A DNA stretch of 64,000 bases, taken from contig NZ_KE384455.1 of assembly GCF_000425805.1 (NCBI RefSeq), forward strand, positions 157,610 to 221,609. The letters are read 5' to 3'. Each line of letters opens with the position of its first letter. Positions within the stretch are counted from its first letter, which is position 1. Source of the DNA: Pseudomonas vranovensis DSM 16006 (GTDB lineage Bacteria > Pseudomonadota > Gammaproteobacteria > Pseudomonadales > Pseudomonadaceae). Positions 44,399-52,599 of this stretch are shown here, piece after piece. The notes beneath the pieces are model-generated. The model saw only the letters and a list, made by a program, of their open reading frames with translations. It made no database searches and was not told the origin of the DNA. A program made the position numbers and the translations under genes.

Positions 44399-44839
44399 TT
44401 ATGCCGCTACACCGGCATCCGCCGTCAAGCCTGCCTCTTCGATCGCACTGATCGCACACTGCTCGTCGATGTCCGAGGTATCGCCACTGATACCGATCGC
44501 CCCCACCACCACGCCCTGCTGATTACGGATCAGCACGCCACCCGGCGCCGGCACCACAGGGCTCTGCCCCAGACCATTGAGCGCGGCGAAGAACGCCGGG
44601 CGCTGCTGCGCGTCCAGCGCCAGCAGGCGCGAGCCCTTGCCCAGGGCGATCGCCCCCCAGGCCTTGCCCATCGCCACTTGCGGGCGCAGCAGGCTGGCAC
44701 CGTCTTCGCGTTGCAGCGCCAGCAGGTGGCCGCCGCTGTCGAGTACGGCCACGGTCAGGGGAGCAGAGTTGATCTTGCGGCCCGCTACCAGCGCGGCGTT
44801 CACCAGGCTGACGGCGACTTTCAAGGTCAATGCGTTCAT
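44399..44839 (-). CDS. GlcG/HbpS (DUF336) family protein divergent from gcl
   Basis: A 146-residue protein of the GlcG/HbpS fold: VSLVNAALVAGRKINSAPLT, VAVLDSGGHLLALQREDGAS, GKAWGAIALGKGSRLLA, and GAIGISGDTSDIDEQCAISA. Members bind heme or small molecules and often sit with glycolate/glyoxylate genes. It is divergent from gcl, and the shared 256-base gap carries two exact copies of the ureide palindrome (44920 and 45060), so it is very likely co-regulated with glyoxylate carboligase. Its function is unproven. Confidence 0.88.
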   Translation of the reverse strand: MNALTLKVAVSLVNAALVAGRKINSAPLTVAVLDSGGHLLALQREDGASLLRPQVAMGKAWGAIALGKGSRLLALDAQQRPAFFAALNGLGQSPVVPAPGGVLIRNQQGVVVGAIGISGDTSDIDEQCAISAIEEAGLTADAGVAA

Positions 44840-44919
44840 GGAAAGGTCCTCTTGTTGTTAGGAGCCCGAGGGCAGGTGTAAAAATCAATAGAACAAATAG
44901 AACACAATGGCGAATTTTT

Positions 44920-44929
44920 TTGTATACAA
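44920..44929. promoter_or_regulatory. TTGTATACAA operator, GlcG-like gene side
   Basis: An exact palindrome about 80 bases upstream of the GlcG-like gene start, in an AT-rich stretch. Confidence 0.75.
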
Positions 44930-45014
44930 TATTTTCAACGCGATAACCCAATTCTGACGAAAAGCCTTTTTTGCGGGCTTCCCGACGAAAGCACCCATCG
45001 CTGATGAAAATGGA

Positions 45015-45069
45015 TTGACCAGAGTCGCCTGGCGTGAATACACTCTGACGAAAAGCCATTTGTATACAA
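45015..45069 (+). promoter_or_regulatory. gcl promoter with TTGTATACAA operator
   Basis: -35 TTGACC (45015-45020), an 18-base spacer and -10 TACACT (45039-45044) predict a start near 45051. The exact palindrome at 45060-45069 lies just downstream of that start, a standard repressor position. The gcl ATG is at 45096 with agagg before it. Confidence 0.75.
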
Positions 45070-45095
45070 TTACAAAATCAAAGAGGCACAAAACC

Positions 45096-46871
45096 ATGAG
45101 CAAAATGAGAGCAATTGATGCAGCCGTTCTGGTGATGCGCCGCGAAGGTGTTGATACCGCGTTTGGTATTCCGGGTGCTGCAATCAACCCGCTGTACTCG
45201 GCCCTGAAGAAAGTCGGCGGTATCGATCACGTCCTCGCTCGTCACGTTGAAGGCGCCTCGCACATGGCCGAGGGCTACACCCGCACCAAGGCCGGCAACA
45301 TCGGCGTGTGCATCGGCACCTCCGGCCCTGCCGGCACTGACATGGTCACCGGCCTGTACAGCGCCTCCGCCGACTCCATCCCGATCCTGTGCATCACCGG
45401 CCAAGCGCCGCGTGCCCGCATGCACAAGGAAGATTTCCAGGCCGTCGACATCACCAGCATCGTCAAGCCGGTGACCAAGTGGGCGACCACCGTTCTGGAG
45501 CCGGGCCAAGTGCCGTACGCGTTCCAGAAAGCCTTCTACGAAATGCGCTCCGGCCGTCCAGGGCCTGTGCTGATCGACCTGCCGTTCGACGTGCAGATGG
45601 CTGAAATCGAATTCGACATCGACGCCTACCAGCCACTGCCTGTACAAAAGCCTGCCGCCAACCGCGTCCAGGTCGAAAAAGCCCTGGCCATGCTCGACAC
45701 CGCCGAGCGCCCACTGCTGGTGGCCGGTGGCGGCATCATCAACGCCGATGCGTGCGACAAGCTGGTTGAGTTCGCTGAACTGACCGGTATTCCGGTCATC
45801 CCGACCCTGATGGGCTGGGGCATCATCCCTGACGATCACCCGCTGATGGTCGGCATGGTCGGCCTGCAGACGTCGCACCGCTACGGCAACGCCACCATGC
45901 TCAAGTCCGACGTGGTGCTGGGTATCGGTAACCGTTGGGCCAACCGCCACACCGGTTCCGTCGACGTCTACACCGAAGGTCGTCGCTTCATCCACGTCGA
46001 CATCGAACCGACCCAGATCGGCCGCGTGTTCACCCCGGACCTGGGTATCGTGTCCGACGCTGGCGCCGCACTGGACGTGTTCCTGGAAGTGGCCCGCGAG
46101 TGGAAAGCCGCCGGCAAGCTGAAAGATCGCAGCGCCTGGCTGGAAGACTGCCAGCAGCGCAAATCGAGCCTGCAGCGCAAGACCCATTTCGACAACGTGC
46201 CGGTCAAGCCACAGCGCGTTTACCAGGAAATGAACCAGGTATTCGGCAAAGACACCTGCTACGTCAGCACCATCGGTCTGTCGCAGATCGCCGGCGCCCA
46301 GTTCCTGCACGTGTACAAGCCTCGCCACTGGATCAACTGCGGCCAGGCCGGCCCACTGGGCTGGACCATCCCTGCAGCCCTGGGCGTGGTCAAGGCCGAC
46401 CCGACCCGCAAGGTCGTTGCACTGTCGGGCGACTATGACTTCCAGTTCATGATCGAAGAGCTGGCCGTAGGTGCGCAGTTCAACCTGCCGTACGTCCACG
46501 TTCTGGTGAACAACTCCTACCTGGGCCTGATCCGTCAGGCACAGCGTGGCTTCGAGATGGACTACTGTGTGCAGCTGGCGTTCGAGAACGTCAACGCACC
46601 GGAACTCAACGGTTACGGTGTCGATCACGTCGCCGTGGTCGAAGGCCTGGGCTGCAAGGCCCTGCGCGTGACCGAGCCAGGTGAAATCGCCCCGGCCCTG
46701 CTCAAGGCGCAGAAACTGGCTGAAGAGTTCAAGGTACCGGTAGTGGTCGAGGTTATCCTCGAGCGCGTGACCAACATTTCCATGGGCACCGAAATCAACG
46801 CGGTCAACGAATTCGAAGACCTGGCCCTGGTCGGCAACGACGCGCCAACCGCGATTTCCATGCTCGACTGA
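45096..46871 (+). CDS. gcl: glyoxylate carboligase (tartronate-semialdehyde synthase)
   Basis: A 591-residue ThDP/FAD enzyme joining two glyoxylates into tartronate semialdehyde with CO2 release. The N-terminal segment RHVEGASHMAEGY carries Val where most ThDP enzymes have the activating Glu, a hallmark of Gcl. The ThDP/Mg motif GDYDFQFMIEELAVG and NNSYLG are present. MSKMRAIDAAV at 45096 is the start; the frame runs further up through the operator and is non-coding there. First gene of gcl-hyi-glxR-ttuD-pyk. Confidence 0.97.
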   Translation: MSKMRAIDAAVLVMRREGVDTAFGIPGAAINPLYSALKKVGGIDHVLARHVEGASHMAEGYTRTKAGNIGVCIGTSGPAGTDMVTGLYSASADSIPILCITGQAPRARMHKEDFQAVDITSIVKPVTKWATTVLEPGQVPYAFQKAFYEMRSGRPGPVLIDLPFDVQMAEIEFDIDAYQPLPVQKPAANRVQVEKALAMLDTAERPLLVAGGGIINADACDKLVEFAELTGIPVIPTLMGWGIIPDDHPLMVGMVGLQTSHRYGNATMLKSDVVLGIGNRWANRHTGSVDVYTEGRRFIHVDIEPTQIGRVFTPDLGIVSDAGAALDVFLEVAREWKAAGKLKDRSAWLEDCQQRKSSLQRKTHFDNVPVKPQRVYQEMNQVFGKDTCYVSTIGLSQIAGAQFLHVYKPRHWINCGQAGPLGWTIPAALGVVKADPTRKVVALSGDYDFQFMIEELAVGAQFNLPYVHVLVNNSYLGLIRQAQRGFEMDYCVQLAFENVNAPELNGYGVDHVAVVEGLGCKALRVTEPGEIAPALLKAQKLAEEFKVPVVVEVILERVTNISMGTEINAVNEFEDLALVGNDAPTAISMLD

Positions 46872-46928
46872 TCGCTTGAGCGGCCCTGCTGCGTCATGCA
46901 CAGGGCCCACTTTTGCAAGGAGACATCC

Positions 46929-47711
46929 ATGCCACGTTTTGCCGCCAACTTGTCCATGCTGTTCACCGAGCAGGACTTCCTCGCCCGTTTCAAGGCTGCC
47001 GCCGATGCAGGCTTCAGCGGTGTCGAGTACCTGTTCCCGTACGACTTCAGCTCGGCTGAAATCAAGCAGCAGCTCGATGCCCATGGCCTGACCCAGGTGC
47101 TGTTCAACCTGCCGGCCGGTGACTGGGCCAATGGCGATCGCGGTATCGCTTGCGATCCGGCCCGCGTCGAGCAGTTCCGCGCAGGCGTGGACCTGGCCAT
47201 CGCTTACGCCAAGGTACTGGGCAACACCCAGGTCAACTGCCTGGCCGGTATTCGTCCACAAGGTCCGGACTGCGCCACTGTGCGCAAGACCTTCGTCGAC
47301 AACCTGAAATTTGCCGCCGACAAACTGGAAGCCGCCGGGATCAAGCTGGTCATGGAAATGATCAACACCCGCGACATTCCGGGCTTCTACCTGAACAACA
47401 CCAAGCAAGCCCTGGAAATCCAGGCTGAAGTCGGTAGCAGCAACCTGTTCCTGCAGTACGACATCTACCACATGCAAATCATGGAGGGCGACCTGGCCCG
47501 CACCATGGAAAGCAACCTGGCCAAGATCAACCACATCCAGCTGGCCGACAACCCGGGCCGCAACGAGCCGGGTACTGGCGAGATCAACTACCGCTTCCTC
47601 TTCGAACACCTGGACCGCATCGGCTACCAGGGCTGGTTGGGCTGTGAATACAAGCCGCTGACCACCACCGAAGCTGGCCTTGGCTGGTTGAAATCGCACA
47701 ACGCAATCTGA
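46929..47711 (+). CDS. hyi: hydroxypyruvate isomerase
   Basis: A 260-residue TIM-barrel isomerase interconverting hydroxypyruvate and tartronate semialdehyde. Family motifs are MPRFAANLSMLFTEQDFLAR, FNLPAGDW, EMINTRDIPGFYL, QYDIYHMQIMEGDL and IQLADNPGRNEPGTGEINY, with the metal-binding Glu and His residues in place. It lies 57 bases after gcl; aaggaga precedes the ATG. Confidence 0.96.
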   Translation: MPRFAANLSMLFTEQDFLARFKAAADAGFSGVEYLFPYDFSSAEIKQQLDAHGLTQVLFNLPAGDWANGDRGIACDPARVEQFRAGVDLAIAYAKVLGNTQVNCLAGIRPQGPDCATVRKTFVDNLKFAADKLEAAGIKLVMEMINTRDIPGFYLNNTKQALEIQAEVGSSNLFLQYDIYHMQIMEGDLARTMESNLAKINHIQLADNPGRNEPGTGEINYRFLFEHLDRIGYQGWLGCEYKPLTTTEAGLGWLKSHNAI

Positions 47712-47717
47712 GGATTC

Positions 47718-47790
47718 TGTGGGAGCGGGCTTGCCCCGCGATGTGATAGCGACCGCAGTGGCGCTATCGCGGGACAACCCCGCTCCTACC
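47718..47790. repeat. REP pair between hyi and glxR
   Basis: gtgggagcgggcttgccccg followed by cgat, then ctatcgcgggacaaccccgc with a divergent core. It is inside the gcl operon and lengthens the hyi-glxR gap. Confidence 0.9.
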
Positions 47791-47826
47791 GGCACCCGCA
47801 TCCAAAAATTACAAGAGGCTTTTCTC

Positions 47827-48720
47827 ATGGCTAAAATCGGATTTATCGGCACCGGCATCATGGGCCACCCAATGGCGCAGAACCTGCAAAAAGCCGGTCA
47901 CAGCCTGTTCCTGTCCACCCACCACGATGCCGCCCCGGCCGACCTGATCGCCGCTGGCGCCGTTGCCCTGGCCAACCCGAAAGAAGTGGCCCAGGAAGCT
48001 GAATTCATCATCGTCATGGTGCCCGATACCCCACAGGTAGACTCGGTACTGTTCGGCGAGAACGGCGTGGCGCTGGGCGTTGGCCCGAACAAGGTGGTGA
48101 TCGACATGAGCTCGATCTCCCCTACCGCCACCAAAGCCTTCGCCGAGAAGATCAAGGCCACCGGCGCTACCTACCTGGACGCCCCGGTCTCCGGCGGTGA
48201 AGTTGGCGCCAAAGCTGCGACCCTGAGCATCATGGTCGGCGGTTGCCCGAATGCCTTCGAACGCGCTCTGCCGCTGTTCCAGGCCATGGGCAAGAACATC
48301 ACCCGTGTCGGCGGCAGCGGCGACGGCCAGACTGCCAAGGTTGCCAACCAGATCATCGTTGCCCTGAACATCCAGGCCGTGGCTGAAGCCCTGTTGTTCG
48401 CCGCCAAGAACGGCGCCGATCCTGCCAAGGTGCGTGAAGCACTGATGGGCGGCTTCGCCTCCTCCAAGATCCTGGAAGTACACGGCGATCGCATGATCAA
48501 AGGCACCTTCGATCCAGGCTTCCGCATCAGCCTGCACCAGAAGGACCTGAACCTGGCCCTGCAAGGCGCCAAGGAACTGAACATCAACCTGCCCAACACC
48601 GCCAACGCCCAGCAAGTGTTCAGCACCTGCGCGGCCATCGGTGGCGCCAACTGGGACCACTCCGCGCTGATCAAGGGCCTTGAGCACATGGCCAACTTCT
48701 CGATCCGCGAAGAGAAATAA
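47827..48720 (+). CDS. glxR: 2-hydroxy-3-oxopropionate (tartronate semialdehyde) reductase
   Basis: A 297-residue beta-hydroxyacid dehydrogenase making D-glycerate from tartronate semialdehyde. It has GFIGTGIMGHPMAQNL (NAD(P) loop), DAPVSGGEVGAKAATLSIMV, and the catalytic lysine in GQTAKVANQI. ATG 47827 after caagagg. A strong terminator follows, so ttuD may be partly separate. Confidence 0.96.
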   Translation: MAKIGFIGTGIMGHPMAQNLQKAGHSLFLSTHHDAAPADLIAAGAVALANPKEVAQEAEFIIVMVPDTPQVDSVLFGENGVALGVGPNKVVIDMSSISPTATKAFAEKIKATGATYLDAPVSGGEVGAKAATLSIMVGGCPNAFERALPLFQAMGKNITRVGGSGDGQTAKVANQIIVALNIQAVAEALLFAAKNGADPAKVREALMGGFASSKILEVHGDRMIKGTFDPGFRISLHQKDLNLALQGAKELNINLPNTANAQQVFSTCAAIGGANWDHSALIKGLEHMANFSIREEK

Positions 48721-48756
48721 ACAACGCTGCACGCTACACGGTTCAACGCGCAACAC

Positions 48757-48801
48757 CGCCCCTGGGTCTGCCTGCACGGAGGCGAACCCAGGGGCGTTTT
48801 T
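48757..48801 (+). terminator. rho-independent terminator after glxR
   Basis: cgcccctgggt pairs with acccaggggcg (11 pairs, 18-base loop containing a smaller stem), followed by ttttt. It lies only 33 bases before ttuD, so it may act as an attenuator between glxR and ttuD. Confidence 0.88.
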
Positions 48802-48833
48802 GATTTTGAAGAACAATAAGATTGGAGCCTGCC

Positions 48834-50114
48834 ATGTCGGTCGATCCGCAACAATTTCTGCGCGAGCTGTTCGCCACGGCCATCGATGCCGCGCACCCTC
48901 GCCAGGTCCTTGAAGCCCACCTGCCCAGCGACCGCAGCGGTCGCGTCATTGTCATCGGCGCCGGCAAGGCCGCAGCGGCTATGGCCGAAGTGGTCGAGCG
49001 CAGCTGGAAAGGCCCGGTTTCCGGCCTGGTGGTGACCCGCTACGGTCACGGCGCCAGCTGCTCCAAGATCGAGGTGGTCGAAGCCGCCCACCCGGTGCCC
49101 GACGCCGCAGGCCTGGCCGTGGCCAAGCGCGTGCTGGAGATGGTCAGCAACCTCAGCGCCGACGACCGGGTGATCTTCCTGCTGTCTGGCGGTGGCTCTG
49201 CCCTGCTGGCCCTGCCAGCCGAAGGCCTGACCCTGGCCGACAAGCAACAGATCAACAAAGCCCTGCTCAAATCCGGCGCCACCATCGGCGAGATGAACTG
49301 CGTGCGCAAGCACCTCTCGGCGATCAAGGGCGGCCGCCTGGCCAAGGCCTGCTGGCCGGCCACCGTCTACACCTATGCGATTTCCGACGTACCGGGCGAT
49401 TTGGCAACCGTGATCGCCTCCGGCCCCACCGTGGCCGACCCGAGCACCTCGGCCGAAGCCCTGGCGATCCTCAAGCGCTACAACATCGAAGCGCCTGCTG
49501 CCGTCACCGCCTGGCTGAACAACCCGGCCTCCGAGACGGTCAAGGCCGATGATCCGGCATTGGCGCGCAGCCACTTCCAGTTGATCGCCCGTCCCCAGCA
49601 GTCGCTGGAAGCGGCCGCGGTCAAGGCCCGTCAGGCCGGCTTCAGCCCGCTGATCCTGGGTGACCTGGAAGGCGAATCGCGGGAAGTCGCCAAGGTACAT
49701 GCCGGCATCGCCCGGCAGATCGTGCTGCACGGCCAACCGCTGTCGCCGCCCTGCGTGATCCTTTCCGGTGGCGAAACCACCGTGACCGTGCGCGGCAATG
49801 GCCGCGGCGGACGCAACGCCGAGTTCCTCCTGAGCCTGACCGAAAGCCTGAAGGGTTTGCCCGGCGTCTACGCCCTGGCCGGTGACACCGATGGCATCGA
49901 CGGTTCCGAAGACAACGCCGGCGCCCTGATGACCCCGCACAGCTACGCGCGCGCCGCGGCCCTGGGCCTGTCGGCCAGCGACGAGTTGGACAACAACAAC
50001 GGCTATGGCTACTTCGCCGCTCTCGATGCCTTGATCGTCACCGAGCCGACGCGGACCAACGTCAACGATTTTCGCGCCATTCTGATCCTCGAGAGTGCCA
50101 ACCATGACGCCTGA
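48834..50114 (+). CDS. ttuD: glycerate 2-kinase / TtuD (MOFRL family)
   Basis: A 426-residue MOFRL-type protein, often annotated hydroxypyruvate reductase but biochemically a glycerate 2-kinase in many bacteria. It has VIGAGKAAAAMAEVVE, FLLSGGGSALLALPAEG, KHLSAIKGGRLA, YAISDVPGDLATVIASGP, and C-terminal LSGGETTVTVRGNGRGGRN and ALAGDTDGIDGSEDNAGAL. ATG 48834 after ttggagcc. It yields 2-phosphoglycerate, which enolase turns into the substrate of the next gene product. It overlaps pyk by 11 bases. Confidence 0.94.
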   Translation: MSVDPQQFLRELFATAIDAAHPRQVLEAHLPSDRSGRVIVIGAGKAAAAMAEVVERSWKGPVSGLVVTRYGHGASCSKIEVVEAAHPVPDAAGLAVAKRVLEMVSNLSADDRVIFLLSGGGSALLALPAEGLTLADKQQINKALLKSGATIGEMNCVRKHLSAIKGGRLAKACWPATVYTYAISDVPGDLATVIASGPTVADPSTSAEALAILKRYNIEAPAAVTAWLNNPASETVKADDPALARSHFQLIARPQQSLEAAAVKARQAGFSPLILGDLEGESREVAKVHAGIARQIVLHGQPLSPPCVILSGGETTVTVRGNGRGGRNAEFLLSLTESLKGLPGVYALAGDTDGIDGSEDNAGALMTPHSYARAAALGLSASDELDNNNGYGYFAALDALIVTEPTRTNVNDFRAILILESANHDA

Positions 50115-51519
50115 CAAAAAAGTCAAAATCCTCGCTACCCTCGGCCCTGCCATCAAGGGCATCGACGACATCCGCCAACTGGTCGAAGCCGGGGTGAACA
50201 TCTTTCGCCTCAACTTCAGCCACGGCGAACACGAAGACCACGCCCTGCGCTTCCAGTGGATCCGCGAGGTAGAGAGCCAGCTCAACTACCCGCTGGGCAT
50301 CCTCATGGACCTGCAAGGCCCCAAGCTGCGCGTGGGCCGCTTCGCCGACGGCAAGGTGCAACTGCAGCGCGGCCAGGCGTTGCGCCTGGACCTCGACACC
50401 ACCCCGGGCACCCTCTCGCGGGTCAACCTGCCGCACCCGGAAATCATCGCGGCGCTTGAGCCAGGCATGGACCTGCTGCTCGATGACGGCAAGCTGCGCC
50501 TGCGGGTTACCGCCAAGCACGCCGATGCCATCGAGACCGAAGTGCTCAACGGCGGCGAGCTGTCGGACCGCAAAGGCGTCAACGTGCCCCAGGCCGTTCT
50601 GGACCTCAGCCCGCTGACCGCCAAGGACCGCCGCGACCTGACCTTCGGCCTGGAGCTGGGTGTGGACTGGGTGGCGCTGTCGTTCGTGCAGCGCCCGGAA
50701 GACATCGTTGAAGCACGTCAGTTGATTGGCGACCGCGCCTACCTGATGGCCAAGATCGAGAAGCCTTCGGCAGTTACCCAACTGCGTGCGATTGCCGAGC
50801 TGAGCGATGCGATCATGGTTGCCCGTGGCGACCTGGGCGTGGAAGTGCCGGCCGAAAGCGTGCCGCAGATCCAGAAAAGCATCATCAACACCTGCCGCGA
50901 GCTGGGCAAACCGGTGGTCGTCGCCACCCAGATGCTCGAATCGATGCGCTTCTCCCCAGCCCCGACCCGCGCTGAAGTCACCGACGTGGCCAACGCCGTG
51001 GCAGAAGGCGCCGATGCGGTGATGCTGTCGGCCGAGACCGCCTCGGGCGACTACCCGCTCGAAGCCGTGCAGATGATGAGCAAGATCATCCGCCAGGTCG
51101 AGAACGGCCCGGACTACCAGGCGCAACTGGACGTCGGTCGTCCCAAGGCCGAAGCGACCGTGTCGGACGCCATCAGCTGTGCGATCCGTCGGATCAGCGG
51201 CATCCTGCCGGTGGCCGTGCTGGTCAACTACAGTGAATCGGGTGCCTCGACCCTGCGCGCCGCTCGCGAGCGGCCACGGGCGCCGATCCTCAACCTGACC
51301 CCCAACCTGTCCACTGCTCGTCGCCTGAGCGTGGCCTGGGGCGTGCATTCGGTAGTCAACGATCGTCTGCGCCAGGTTGATGAAATCTGCTCCACCGCAT
51401 TGGAAATCGCCCAGGCCCAGGGCATGGCCAGCCGTGGCGACACGCTGTTGATCACTGCCGGTGTGCCTTTTGGCAAGCCAGGATCGACTAACACGCTGCG
51501 GATCGAAACACTGATCTGA
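50104..51519 (+). CDS. pykF: pyruvate kinase
   Basis: A 471-residue pyruvate kinase converting PEP and ADP to pyruvate and ATP. It has KILATLGPA, GVNIFRLNFSHG, DLQGPKLRVG, the active-site signature LMAKIEKPSAV, MVARGDLGVE, ATQMLESM and VMLSAETASGDYPLEAV. It overlaps ttuD, so it is coupled to glyoxylate assimilation; a second Pyk elsewhere in the genome probably serves central metabolism (inference). Confidence 0.96.
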   Translation: MTPDKKVKILATLGPAIKGIDDIRQLVEAGVNIFRLNFSHGEHEDHALRFQWIREVESQLNYPLGILMDLQGPKLRVGRFADGKVQLQRGQALRLDLDTTPGTLSRVNLPHPEIIAALEPGMDLLLDDGKLRLRVTAKHADAIETEVLNGGELSDRKGVNVPQAVLDLSPLTAKDRRDLTFGLELGVDWVALSFVQRPEDIVEARQLIGDRAYLMAKIEKPSAVTQLRAIAELSDAIMVARGDLGVEVPAESVPQIQKSIINTCRELGKPVVVATQMLESMRFSPAPTRAEVTDVANAVAEGADAVMLSAETASGDYPLEAVQMMSKIIRQVENGPDYQAQLDVGRPKAEATVSDAISCAIRRISGILPVAVLVNYSESGASTLRAARERPRAPILNLTPNLSTARRLSVAWGVHSVVNDRLRQVDEICSTALEIAQAQGMASRGDTLLITAGVPFGKPGSTNTLRIETLI

Positions 51520-51530
51520 GGGTAATAACC

Positions 51531-51590
51531 CATCGCGGGGCAAGCCCGTTCCTACAGGCAATACTGTGGGAGCGGGCTTGCCCCGCGATG
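51531..51590. repeat. REP pair between pykF and the urea transporter gene
   Basis: catcgcggggcaagcccgtt and the inverted gagcgggcttgccccgcgat, separated by about 16 bases. Confidence 0.93.
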
Positions 51591-51667
51591 ATCAGCAAAA
51601 AGAATTCATGTGGGAAAACCCGGCCCGACAGAGGCCTCCCCACTCCACATCAACCCAGACTGCCCCC

Positions 51668-52555
51668 ATGTACACCAAGAATTTCGTCAACCCGTGCCCC
51701 GACTGGGCCACGGCCTTGCTCAATGGCTTCAGCCAGGTCCTGCTGCAGCGCAGCCCGCTGTGCGGCCTGCTCTGCCTGCTGGCCATCACACTGACCGCCC
51801 CCGACCTGGTCGGCGGCGCCTTGCTGGGCGCCCTCGCCGGGCTGCTCACAGCCCAGCGCCGCGGCTACAACCGCACCGATCGCCAGGCCGGCCTGTACAG
51901 CTACAACGGCGTACTGCTCGGCCTGTTGCTGAGCTACGCCCTGCCCTGGTCGGCCATCCTGCCGCCGCTGATCATCGCCGCCGGTGGCCTGAGCAGCATG
52001 CTCGTACACCAGTGGCTCAAGCGCGCCAGCTCCAACCTGCTGTTGCCGGCCTACACCGCGCCCTTCGTGCTGATCGGCTGGGCGGTGCTGCTGGTCAGCG
52101 AACCGGCTACCAGCACTGCAACCCCACTTGAGCACAATGCGCTCTACGCACTGGCGCGCGGCCTGGGCCAGATCTTCCTCCTGGACAACCCGCTGGCCGG
52201 CCTGCTGATTGCCATCGGCCTGTTGATCGCCAACCGCTATGCCGCCGCCTGGGCGTTGCTCGGTGCAGCGCTGGGCGGCAGCGTCGCCCTGCTCGGTGGC
52301 GAAGCCAGTGCGGCCTACGCCGGCCTCTGCGGTTTCAATGCCGCACTCGCCGCCCTGGCCTTCAGCCAGACCCGCCAGCAACCCTGGCTGCCGTTGCTGG
52401 CGATGCTCCTGGCGATCGTCCTGCAACCTGTGGTCGCGCACCTGCCGGTCCCAGGCCTTACCGCACCGTTCATCCTGGCCTGCTGGCTGGTGCTGATCGG
52501 CCAGCGCCTGACGCGCCGTCCGCTGGTTCGCCGTGCCGGCCGCTTGCATAGCTGA
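51668..52555 (+). CDS. urea transporter (UT family)
   Basis: A 295-residue channel-like urea transporter. It has two similar hydrophobic halves with UT motifs NGFSQVLLQRSPLCGLLCLL, YNGVLLGLLLSY and, in the second half, LCGFNAALAALAFSQ. The internal repeat and about ten helices fit the family. Start ATG 51668 is preferred; ATG 51608 is possible but overlaps the REP-proximal region. Location after the ureide and glyoxylate genes fits export or uptake of urea, the by-product of AllA. Confidence 0.9.
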   Translation: MYTKNFVNPCPDWATALLNGFSQVLLQRSPLCGLLCLLAITLTAPDLVGGALLGALAGLLTAQRRGYNRTDRQAGLYSYNGVLLGLLLSYALPWSAILPPLIIAAGGLSSMLVHQWLKRASSNLLLPAYTAPFVLIGWAVLLVSEPATSTATPLEHNALYALARGLGQIFLLDNPLAGLLIAIGLLIANRYAAAWALLGAALGGSVALLGGEASAAYAGLCGFNAALAALAFSQTRQQPWLPLLAMLLAIVLQPVVAHLPVPGLTAPFILACWLVLIGQRLTRRPLVRRAGRLHS

Positions 52556-52599
52556 AGGGCTGCCCCTAGGCTCAGCTCCATTGTGAAATGGAGCTGAAC

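Noticed and set aside
45078..47861. Very long minus-strand frame (over 900 codons) opposite gcl and hyi
   Set aside because: It is antisense to well-recognised enzymes; long shadow frames are common in GC-rich Pseudomonas DNA. Its translation lacks any known motif.
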